From NCBI GenBank assembly GCA_034927445.1, contig JAYFPZ010000019.1:1-64000 (forward strand): 64,000 bases of DNA. Direction: 5' to 3'. This document shows, piece by piece, positions 25,931 through 33,746 of this stretch (position 1 is its first letter; every line of letters begins with the position of its first letter). The translations under genes and the position numbers were made by a program. A model generated the notes under the pieces. That model saw only the letters and a program-made list of their open reading frames with translations. It made no database searches and had not been told where the DNA came from. The DNA is from PHAA01 sp034927445. Lineage in GTDB: Bacteria; Bacillota; Syntrophomonadia; Syntrophomonadales; Syntrophomonadaceae.

Positions 25931-26428
25931 ATGTCTGAGGTATTTTATAAAATTGGAGAAGTCGCTGAGATGTTGGGTATTGAGCAACATACCCTGCGCT
26001 ACCTGGAACATGCACTCAGATTGAAAATAAAGCGGGATGAACGCAGTGACCGCCTTTATAGTGAAGCAGATTTAGATACCTTGCGCTTGATTATTAAGTT
26101 AAAAACTGAAAAGGGGCTCAATACGACCGCTATTAGAATGGCCCTGGGAAACCTGGAAGAATCTCAGGAAACTGCTGTGGCTCAGCCCTTTGGCAGCAAT
26201 AATATTGATATCTATGAATTGACTGCCAACATCCGCAGAATTGTAGAACAAAATGATGAACTTTTGCAGCAAAACCAAGCCCTTCAGCAACGCATCGAGG
26301 AATTGGAATATAAGATTAATAAAAGGGATGAAAAACGAGAGGAAAGAATTGACGAACTTATAAAAATATGGCGCAAGGAACAAGAAGACCGTAATAAGTC
26401 CTGGTTGTCCAAACTAACCCGCAAATAA
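25931..26428 (+). CDS. MerR-family regulator with coiled-coil C-terminus
   Basis: This 165-residue protein has a MerR winged helix (residues 1-70: FYKIGEVAEMLGIEQHTLRY, RSDRLYSEADLDTLRLI) followed by a long charged coiled coil (about 95-165: QNDELLQQNQALQQRIEELE). It lacks the Cys pattern of metal sensors and has no ligand domain. The layout resembles RacA-like or nucleoid-type MerR proteins. It lies 168 bp before the lactate permease gene on the same strand and might regulate it, but no operator is evident. Confidence 0.88.
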   Translation: MSEVFYKIGEVAEMLGIEQHTLRYLEHALRLKIKRDERSDRLYSEADLDTLRLIIKLKTEKGLNTTAIRMALGNLEESQETAVAQPFGSNNIDIYELTANIRRIVEQNDELLQQNQALQQRIEELEYKINKRDEKREERIDELIKIWRKEQEDRNKSWLSKLTRK

Positions 26429-26596
26429 TAAATTTTATTATATTTTTTTGCCAACTTTTCATCCAAATATGTTATGATTTTTTATATGTTCAAACTTGGC
26501 AGCCCTCCCCGGCAGTTGTGTAGGATAGGAGTTACAGGGCGGGCGGAATTGAACCCCGGATCAACAAAATAGGTAGGATAGGAGGATGGTTTTTCC

Positions 26597-28147
26597 ATGG
26601 ATGTACTACTCACATTAGTACCAATTGTTGCTGTGTTAATTTTTCTGATCTTGTTAAAATGGCCGGCAGATCTCAGCGGCTTGTTGGGATGGATTTTATC
26701 GGTAGTTGTCGCACTTGTCTTTTTCCACACTTCGTTACAGGTGGGCTTAACTTCGAGCCTCGCTGGTATCGTAGCCTCATTTCCCGTTTCCTTAATGGTG
26801 GCGACCTCAATTTTTCAAATTACCTTCCTGGAGAGCACCGGTGCCCTAAAACGAATTGTGGTATTTGTTAAAACACTTGCCAAAAACGATCATACTGTAC
26901 AAATAATGATTATTAACATGGGTATAGGCACCCTGCTGGTAGCTGTTGGCGCTACCCCGGTCTCTATTCTTCCCCCGATAATGGTAGCTCTGGGCTATTC
27001 GACCTTTGTCGCGGTCGCATTGCCGGCCCTCGGATTCGATTCACTTTGCACCTATGCTCTATTGGGTGCTCCTTTGGTGGTATTCTCCGATATGACTGGC
27101 ACCTCGCTGACCGATTCAGCCCTTGTCTTTTCCAAGTTTATGCCCATTATTTCAACCATGATTGGATTTGGTATGTTGTACATAGTGGGCGGTTGGCCAA
27201 AAATCAAGGAAGGCTTCTTCCCCTGCCTTCTCGCCGGGATTAGCATGGGACTGACGGCCATGGCAGTTGCCCACAGCGGAACCGGTATAGTCCTAACCGG
27301 CGTAATGGGCGGAGCCGTGACAATTATTGTAATGCTGTTTTATCTTAAACTGACTGGCAGAAATATTATTGACCGCTCTGAGGTTTCCGAAGCGGACCTG
27401 AAAATTGAACATAATATGTCATTGCTTAAAGCCCTGGGGCCATGGACGATTCTGATCGGCTGCTGCCTTTTGATCAATTTCTATATCCCCATCTACAATT
27501 ACCTGTCCAAAGACCTGGCTATGCCCCTGTCAATCATTCCCGGCGGCAAACCGATCATGACCAGGATGTTATGGAACGCATATACATGGGTTATCATCAG
27601 TACCCTGCTGGCTGTACCTTTTGTTAAGCCCACTTCCGCACAATGGAAGACTATAATGAAGAAATGGATCACCCGGGCGCCCCGGCCTACTTTTTCAGCG
27701 GCCATATTTTTTGCGATTGCTTATGTCATGATGTACTCCGGTTATGCTCCTGCACCGGTAAACTGGCAGCTTCCTGACCCTGCCTTTAATATGATATCAA
27801 TTTTGGCAACCAGCTCGGCCGACTTCTTCCAGGGTTTATATCCGATAGCAGCTACCTATCTGGGACTGCTGGGAGGTTTTATCAGCGGCAGCGAGGCCTC
27901 TACCATCGCCCTATTCACTAAATACAATATTATGACCTCTAAATTACTGAATATAGATCCTTTGGTAGTTACTGCCGGAGCTGCCATAGCCGGCGGCCTG
28001 GCCAGCGTTATATCGCCAGCCAAGCTTCAGAATGCCGCTGCCACTATCGATGCGCTGGGGATAGAATCGCAGGTAATCAAGACAGCGGTGGTCATATCAA
28101 TCATCTTTACCGCCGTCGCTGCGGTATTAACATTCATCTGGGCCTAA
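26597..28147 (+). CDS. lctP: L-lactate permease family transporter
   Basis: The 516-residue integral membrane protein (about 13-14 hydrophobic segments) matches the LctP family over its length. Recognisable parts are LLKWPADLSGLLGW, SIFQITFLESTGALKR, GATPVSILPPIMVALGY, ALLGAPLVVFSDMTG, LGLLGGFISGSEASTIALF and ASVISPAKLQNAAA. The family imports L-lactate, D-lactate or glycolate with protons. It lacks an adjacent lactate dehydrogenase, so the substrate is not fixed by context. GTAGGATAGGAGG precedes the ATG, and a hairpin terminator follows at 28163. Confidence 0.9.
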   Translation: MDVLLTLVPIVAVLIFLILLKWPADLSGLLGWILSVVVALVFFHTSLQVGLTSSLAGIVASFPVSLMVATSIFQITFLESTGALKRIVVFVKTLAKNDHTVQIMIINMGIGTLLVAVGATPVSILPPIMVALGYSTFVAVALPALGFDSLCTYALLGAPLVVFSDMTGTSLTDSALVFSKFMPIISTMIGFGMLYIVGGWPKIKEGFFPCLLAGISMGLTAMAVAHSGTGIVLTGVMGGAVTIIVMLFYLKLTGRNIIDRSEVSEADLKIEHNMSLLKALGPWTILIGCCLLINFYIPIYNYLSKDLAMPLSIIPGGKPIMTRMLWNAYTWVIISTLLAVPFVKPTSAQWKTIMKKWITRAPRPTFSAAIFFAIAYVMMYSGYAPAPVNWQLPDPAFNMISILATSSADFFQGLYPIAATYLGLLGGFISGSEASTIALFTKYNIMTSKLLNIDPLVVTAGAAIAGGLASVISPAKLQNAAATIDALGIESQVIKTAVVISIIFTAVAAVLTFIWA

Positions 28148-28162
28148 AGACTTGAAGCAAAA

Positions 28163-28205
28163 GGCCTGGGATACGGAGTATATCTGTCCCAGGCCCTTTA
28201 TTATT
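28163..28205 (+). terminator. Terminator of the lactate permease gene
   Basis: A 9-bp stem (GGCCTGGGA/TCCCAGGCC) and a T-rich tail, 15 bases past the stop codon. It could also act on the opposed GGDEF gene. Confidence 0.8.
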
Positions 28206-28224
28206 TTATGTATATAAACTAAGG

Positions 28225-30792
28225 TCAGCTGACAATCTTAACCGATGGCGCGTCTTGATTTACCTTAATGCTCCCGTCCCGAACCAACTTAATAAATATA
28301 TTGGCAATCAAGGGATCGAATTGGGTGCCCATATTTTTCTCAATTTCATTAAGAGCTGTGTTAACACTAAGAGATGATCTATAGGGGCGGCTGGAAGTCA
28401 TAGCATCGAATGCATCAGTTATAGCGAGGCACCTGGCTGCCAGGGGTATGTTCTCACCCTTCAACCCGCGTGGATAGCCTTTACCGTCCCATCTTTCATG
28501 ATGCCCGATAACTGCTGGAATCACATGGTTCATGGAGGGTAAATGCTTGATAATTGTAATTGACATCTCCACATGCTGTTTTACCACTTCGAATTCTTCA
28601 TTGGTCAGACGTCCGGTTTTAGTCAATATACTCTCCGGTATTCCGATCTTGCCGATATCATGGAGCAGAGCGGCCTCCCTGATAATCTCGACATGAGACT
28701 TGTCCAAGGCCAATTTGCTTGCCAGGGAAGTGGCATACTGGGCAACTTTTTGCGAATGCCCGAAAGTATAATGATCCTTGGCATCAATGGCGGCGGTCAG
28801 GGCATAGATTGTAGCGGCAAAAGTCGGCTTGGTGCTTGTCCGATCGTCACTATCACCGTAGGCTGAATCAATCGATATAACTTCGGGAGTATAGATAACA
28901 GTCTGATTTTTACCTGAGTTTTTAGCAGTATACATGGCCAAGTCTGCCCGTTTCAGTAATTCTTCGGCATTGGGAGCGGCATGCGGGTAAGTGCATACAC
29001 CGATACTGGCAGTTAAAAATCTTTGAGTTACATCATTCATATTGAAGAATGATCTTTCGATATCCAGCCTAATCTTCTCTGCAATATCAAAAGCCATTTT
29101 GGTGTCATAATAGGGCAGCAAGACTGTAAATTCCTCACCGCCATAACGGCAGACAACACCTTTTTGCCCCACATTTCTTACCAGAATGGAAGCGACCATT
29201 TCCAAAGCTTTATCCCCTTCAACATGCCCGTAAAGATCGTTAAATAATTTGAACAGATCCAAATCGATCATAAGCAGTGACAACTCCGAGGACCCGATTG
29301 AAGTCATTTGTTCATTCAGCGATTTGAAAAAATATCTATGATTATGGAGTTTGGTCAGGCTGTCGGTTAGAGCTTCGTTTTGTGAGCGCGTAAACAGCCG
29401 GGCATTATCAAAGGCAACCGCCGTAGAAGCCCCCAGATAAGAAAGCAGATCCAGGTCGTCCAAAGTATAGGCCGTATTGTTCTGTTTGCGGGTCATCATC
29501 AACATGCCGATTAATTCGCTGCGGCTTTTTATGGGAATAATAACTTCTATACCCAGATCATATATTTCTCTCTTTTCTTTTTCCCACATTGATTTAAAGA
29601 ACGGCAAAGAAGATAATTCATCTCTTGAAAGACTATTATGATCGGCTAAAAACCACGCAACAACTGGATTGTCGTTGGCAAGCCTCAAATCAGGTTTGAA
29701 TATCTTGGAGGAAGTTTGAAATACATAATAATGTTCATCATTTTCATGCTTCGTTAAAATTAATACTTGATTAGATCTGATTGCCAATTGGACTGCTTCA
29801 ATCAATTCCTGGGCAATATTGTTTAAATCAAGATTATTGGAAATTACCGTACTGAAATTGCGTAATGCCTGACGTTGGGAGTATTCCGCCCGGTAAAACA
29901 TCTTATCCACTAATTTGTTGGTAAACCTGAACAAGGGCTGAAAGACCAAGGCGACCAATAGAGCCGTAAAGATGGTAAAGTAGGGCAAAGCATTCTGATA
30001 TACGTTGCCGGCCGTATTTTGGATATATAAAACACAATACACATATGCAGTTGTTATCAGGGCGGCCAAAATCGAATATACAATACCCCTGGTGAGCATA
30101 AAGCGCAGTTCCAGCATACGATATTTGTATATAGCTATTATCATTAAAATAGCATTGACAAGACTAGCCAATATCGCAATGGGATATTTATGCATACCTG
30201 CCGCATTTAGCAACGTTCCAATGAACATAATTGAAATACCGACAATGATTAGTCCAATTTGGTCATATAAAACATTTCCACTTTTGACGCTCTTCCATGC
30301 TTTGACTATAATAGCCAGAATCATGATGAATATAAATAAAAACAATAGGTTTGCCATGGGGCTTACTGTATAAATAAACTCCACTCCATTAAAATGGTGT
30401 CCGTTCACGATAATATCATAATTTACCACCGTTGAGTCAACGATCACGTAACCGAGGAGATCTGTAACTATTGAACCAACTGCAACCAATCCCCAGAAAA
30501 CAATACTATAAATGTTTATGCTTGCTGTATAAACCGATACAAAAAGGAAGAGAAGGAAAGGAGTTGCCGCCATTCCGGCAATCATTATCCGATGCCAAAA
30601 CAATACTCCTGGATAAAATTGAACCTGCATTAGTACCCCCGGGGCAGTCCATACAATGAGGGCAACTAATACCGCCATAAACATGCGTATGTATTTATCC
30701 TTTTGGGACAGAGTAAAAAACAGCAACAACAAACAATAGCTCATTAAGGCTATTAATGGTACTGCTGTAAACAACAATTGTAAAAGCGGCAT
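28225..30792 (-). CDS. Membrane-bound GAF-GGDEF-HD-GYP protein (c-di-GMP turnover)
   Basis: The 855-residue protein carries about eight N-terminal membrane helices (residues 5-275, 7TM-type sensor), a GAF domain (about 305-460), a GGDEF domain (about 470-635) and an HD-GYP domain (about 655-840). The cyclase signature is YGGEEF; the RxxD inhibitory site is missing. The phosphodiesterase has HDIGKIGIPES and RWDGKGYPRGLKGENI. Both halves look active, so it could make and break c-di-GMP depending on the sensor. Its start codon overlaps the GH3 gene stop by one base (TAATG), a sign of coupled translation. Confidence 0.93.
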   Translation of the reverse strand: MPLLQLLFTAVPLIALMSYCLLLLFFTLSQKDKYIRMFMAVLVALIVWTAPGVLMQVQFYPGVLFWHRIMIAGMAATPFLLFLFVSVYTASINIYSIVFWGLVAVGSIVTDLLGYVIVDSTVVNYDIIVNGHHFNGVEFIYTVSPMANLLFLFIFIMILAIIVKAWKSVKSGNVLYDQIGLIIVGISIMFIGTLLNAAGMHKYPIAILASLVNAILMIIAIYKYRMLELRFMLTRGIVYSILAALITTAYVYCVLYIQNTAGNVYQNALPYFTIFTALLVALVFQPLFRFTNKLVDKMFYRAEYSQRQALRNFSTVISNNLDLNNIAQELIEAVQLAIRSNQVLILTKHENDEHYYVFQTSSKIFKPDLRLANDNPVVAWFLADHNSLSRDELSSLPFFKSMWEKEKREIYDLGIEVIIPIKSRSELIGMLMMTRKQNNTAYTLDDLDLLSYLGASTAVAFDNARLFTRSQNEALTDSLTKLHNHRYFFKSLNEQMTSIGSSELSLLMIDLDLFKLFNDLYGHVEGDKALEMVASILVRNVGQKGVVCRYGGEEFTVLLPYYDTKMAFDIAEKIRLDIERSFFNMNDVTQRFLTASIGVCTYPHAAPNAEELLKRADLAMYTAKNSGKNQTVIYTPEVISIDSAYGDSDDRTSTKPTFAATIYALTAAIDAKDHYTFGHSQKVAQYATSLASKLALDKSHVEIIREAALLHDIGKIGIPESILTKTGRLTNEEFEVVKQHVEMSITIIKHLPSMNHVIPAVIGHHERWDGKGYPRGLKGENIPLAARCLAITDAFDAMTSSRPYRSSLSVNTALNEIEKNMGTQFDPLIANIFIKLVRDGSIKVNQDAPSVKIVS

Positions 30793-32405
30793 TAACCCAC
30801 CTCTTTTCTGCTCTCTCCCCTTGCAATCTTCAAAATTTCAATAACATCGTAATGGGATGGATTCATTTTTCGCATAGGTCTTCCGAATCTATTGGCAAAT
30901 TCACTGATGGTGCCCTGAGGAATTATGGATACTACCAGAGGATCAATGCCTAGTATAGCTTTTAAATCCTTAAAATCACCATCCACATAGCGAAGATAGA
31001 TTGAAAGGTGCTCGTTTATTATATCCTGGGTGATCCCTCCCCTGACTGCACTGGGACCTACTTCAACATATAAATGAAGATATGCCCTTTTAAGTTCATC
31101 AAATTGTTTAATGGCAAACCAATTATTTATATCAAGTTTGGATATACTCAGGGCATTACTGATGGTATTTTCTGTAATCCGAGTAAATCCGGCTATGTCA
31201 ATCACCATGGGATTGCGATCAATGTATGAAAACTGCGGTAATTCGATGCCGTCTTCTTCATTCCGCAAAGACAAACATTTGAAAATGTCGCCGGTTCTGT
31301 ATCGGGCAAACGCCCCTCCTTTGAAACTTGTGATTACCAATTCATATTGATTCCCGGGAACCAATTCATCAATTAAATATGTATTTGGTATATAGGATTT
31401 ATTATCATAACTCTTTTCCATTTCCAAGATAGGGATAAACTCATAAAAGTCAACGTCAGGGAAAAATACCAACCCGTTTTTGCTCCAGGTTTCCGTAGCT
31501 ATACATGCAGATTCAGTACCGCCGAATATTTCTAAGGGCTTTACTCCCCAGAAATGCTCGATTCTTTTTCTGAGACCGGCGGTATCGGTTCCGGAACAAA
31601 TCAAGCCTTTCAGTTCCCATATATCTTTGGGCATTATGGGTACGTTTTCTTTCTTGCTTTTAAGCCAGGCCTTCAGTAAACGATAATTCATTTTAGGAGA
31701 ATTTTTAATAAAATCAAGTCCGCCGCTAGAATTGCCGCCGGAAGTAAAAGTATCCCCTATTCTGACAATAATGCTGCTTAGCCCGAAAAACAGATCGATG
31801 CCATGCTGCATCCCCATTTTAAATCCAACTTTATTTCTTTCGCTGAATCTCATTGACTCGGCTGCCTGCATTGAAGGCAAGAAATTAACCGATATCTCAC
31901 TGGAAATAAGGTACGGAATCATTCCTGTAAGATATGGCAAAGGGGCCATGCCGTATAAAAAATTTTCCCCGCCTTTCAAGGTAAAGCTGCCTCTTTGGTT
32001 ACTGGTTGCCAGCATGATGATAGTAATGCTGGTGTTTTTCTGACAGTTAACCATTCTCTCCGTATATGGAGCCACCTTAATCGGATTATTGCCGCCCTCC
32101 CAGGTCGTTTCTATCCAAAGTAAAGGTTTGGCCGGCAAAGCTGATTCAACCTTGGCCAGCAGCAAGTCGGCATAATCCTCATACGTGGTGAGTGGAACCA
32201 TATTCCTGAATTCCTCAACACTTTTGGGCTTTTTCCCTTTCATTATTCGTCGGCCCAGTTCGCACTGAGAATACAATTCGATTTGCTCCATCAACAAGCG
32301 CCTTTGAATGTCCATATATTCCGCCATGGACAGATCCAGAAATCCGCAATATTCCTGCCATATCTGATCATATTGTTTATTCTGAAGTTTTTCACTTAGG
32401 TTCAT
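30792..32405 (-). CDS. GH3-family adenylating enzyme (acyl acid-amido synthetase-like)
   Basis: The 537-residue protein matches the GH3 auxin-responsive family, adenylate-forming enzymes that in plants couple amino acids to jasmonate or auxin. Bacterial members have unknown substrates. Visible are FRNMVPLTTYEDYADLL, ETTWEGGNNPIKVAPYT, the nucleotide-binding region LICSGTDTAGLRKRIEHFWG, EIFGGTESACIAT, NQYELVITSFKGGAFARYR and TGDIFK. ATG 32405 is chosen because GGGGGAGA lies just upstream. It is the first gene of a two-gene unit with the GGDEF/HD-GYP protein. The upstream 281 bp holds no other gene. Confidence 0.85.
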   Translation of the reverse strand: MNLSEKLQNKQYDQIWQEYCGFLDLSMAEYMDIQRRLLMEQIELYSQCELGRRIMKGKKPKSVEEFRNMVPLTTYEDYADLLLAKVESALPAKPLLWIETTWEGGNNPIKVAPYTERMVNCQKNTSITIIMLATSNQRGSFTLKGGENFLYGMAPLPYLTGMIPYLISSEISVNFLPSMQAAESMRFSERNKVGFKMGMQHGIDLFFGLSSIIVRIGDTFTSGGNSSGGLDFIKNSPKMNYRLLKAWLKSKKENVPIMPKDIWELKGLICSGTDTAGLRKRIEHFWGVKPLEIFGGTESACIATETWSKNGLVFFPDVDFYEFIPILEMEKSYDNKSYIPNTYLIDELVPGNQYELVITSFKGGAFARYRTGDIFKCLSLRNEEDGIELPQFSYIDRNPMVIDIAGFTRITENTISNALSISKLDINNWFAIKQFDELKRAYLHLYVEVGPSAVRGGITQDIINEHLSIYLRYVDGDFKDLKAILGIDPLVVSIIPQGTISEFANRFGRPMRKMNPSHYDVIEILKIARGESRKEVG

Positions 32406-32686
32406 ATGTCTCCCCCAATTAGTGAGCATCTATTATTTTCAATGATTACGTATGTCGATGAGCATGATGGCCTTTTATAGCCCCACTCGACCATTTCTCA
32501 ACTTCTATTCGCTTATACCCTTCCGTATTCCTGAAATTGGCCCATACCACAAATAATATGTCCATTAAACACAATTTAACGATATTTATATAAAAATAGC
32601 ATATTACATAAATACATTTTTCACAACAAAATATTATATTATTTTCCATTTATTTCGGGGTTTTGGTATATAACACAATTAGAAAA

Positions 32687-33250
32687 TTAGTAACGGAATG
32701 TATCCAGACATCTGCGAATGCTTTTTCTGGTCGGAATAAGGAAAGGAACTTCTTTCTTGTAGCGATAATATCCTGGCAGAGTATGTGGGAATATCCAGCG
32801 GTCTTGGATATACACGTGGATTACATTAAAGACGGTCCATATCACTCCAGCATAAAACATCATCATTTTGCCCGATGCAAGCCAACAGAATATGTACAAA
32901 AATACAAACCATACCACCCAGACATGCCTGCAAAGAGCCCACATGCCAGTGTCTATCAGCTCTACCGGGCCCATATCAACATAGGTTTTCTTGAATGGGA
33001 GCGCGAAGAAAAGTGAGTATATCATGATTACAAACGAGATAATTGCCAAAATGCTGAAGAGGATCTGCAGAACGATAGGGGGATGGAATCCTGGACCATT
33101 GCTAACCAATATGCCGATGGTAGCTGCTGCTACCAACAAATTGCCTATAGCGAAAAAGATATTGAAGGATCGGTGGATATTGAACAATTTGTTCAAATCA
33201 AAAATATACTGAAAAACAAACGCTATGCAACCAATTATTATATAATCCAT
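32687..33250 (-). CDS. ICMT/PEMT-like membrane methyltransferase family protein
   Basis: About 187 residues with five membrane helices. The C-terminal part (GMWALCRHVWVVWF, QDRWIFPHTLPGYYRYKKEV, PFLIP) matches the isoprenylcysteine/phospholipid methyltransferase group, which binds AdoMet with the RHPxxL and E/D-R motifs. Here RHP is RHV and the usual Glu is Gln (QDRW), so the AdoMet site may be changed. ATG 33250 has GGGGA eight bases upstream; an ATG at 33256 overlaps that site. It follows tRNA-Leu and its terminator on the same strand. Confidence 0.7.
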   Translation of the reverse strand: MDYIIIGCIAFVFQYIFDLNKLFNIHRSFNIFFAIGNLLVAAATIGILVSNGPGFHPPIVLQILFSILAIISFVIMIYSLFFALPFKKTYVDMGPVELIDTGMWALCRHVWVVWFVFLYIFCWLASGKMMMFYAGVIWTVFNVIHVYIQDRWIFPHTLPGYYRYKKEVPFLIPTRKSIRRCLDTFRY

Positions 33251-33315
33251 ATACATTGTCCCCAGTCTAAATTTCCTTCAATGTTATCATGTATTTTCCC
33301 TCAATACCATCTTAC

Positions 33316-33346
33316 AAAAAAAAACCCCTGAAATTCAGGAGTTTTA
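33316..33346 (-). terminator. Terminator after tRNA-Leu
   Basis: On the minus strand, AAAACTCCTGAA-TTT-CAGGGGTTTT forms a stem with a G-U pair, followed by a run of nine or more T. It starts eight bases after the tRNA. Confidence 0.85.
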
Positions 33347-33353
33347 TTAGCAA

Positions 33354-33440
33354 TGGTGCGGTAGAAGGGACTTGAACCCCCACGAACTTGCGTCCACATG
33401 GACCTGAACCATGCGCGTCTGCCAATTCCGCCACTACCGC
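33354..33440 (-). tRNA. tRNA-Leu (anticodon CAG)
   Basis: An 87-nt class II tRNA. The acceptor GCGGTAG pairs with CTACCGC, the D arm has TGGCGGAATTGGCAGACGC, the anticodon arm is CATGG-TTCAGGT-CCATG (anticodon CAG), there is a long variable arm, the T loop is TTCAAGT, and the CCA end is encoded. Confidence 0.96.
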
Positions 33441-33469
33441 AGATGCTGGAGTTGTTCTCAGCAAGGAAA

Positions 33470-33499
33470 ATTATATTACATGGTTGTTTGTATTGTCAA
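33470..33499 (-). promoter_or_regulatory. Consensus promoter of tRNA-Leu
   Basis: On the minus strand TTGACA and TATAAT match consensus exactly and are 18 bp apart. The -10 lies 29 bp before the tRNA. Confidence 0.88.
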
Positions 33500-33604
33500 G
33501 CCAAGCTGTACGAATATTTCCCATTTATGCTGGTTACGCCAATGGCCGCCTTCCTGCAGGGATTGACCAACGATCTGCTTTTAAGATGCCAAAATTTGCC
33601 TACG

Positions 33605-33650
33605 TGGTGGGGACGGACAGGATCGAATCGTTGACCTCCTGAATGCCTTC
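33605..33650 (-). pseudogene. tRNA 3'-half remnant
   Basis: The minus strand reads CAGGAGGTCAACGATTCGAT then CCTGTCCGTCCCCACCA, the pattern of a variable region, T loop (TTCGATC), acceptor strand and CCA end. The T stem no longer pairs, and no anticodon or D arm is found. It lies at the outer edge of the second LuxR/SLH cassette, so it may mark an old insertion point. The rest of the 33441-33746 gap holds only the tRNA promoter. Confidence 0.45.
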
Positions 33651-33746
33651 AGTAAATTTTCCCAATATCGGGGGGACAATTTTTAGAGTATTTCTTGCTT
33701 CATTTGCATAAGCATATTTTTGAATTCTTGGCGAAGATCCGGACAA

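Noticed and set aside
32446..32649. Minus-strand frame of 67 codons before the GH3 gene
   Set aside because: No ribosome-binding site and an unlikely composition; it lies in an A+T-rich leader region.
33388..33642. Two plus-strand frames over tRNA-Leu
   Set aside because: They read across the antisense of a tRNA and its promoter and through the tRNA remnant.
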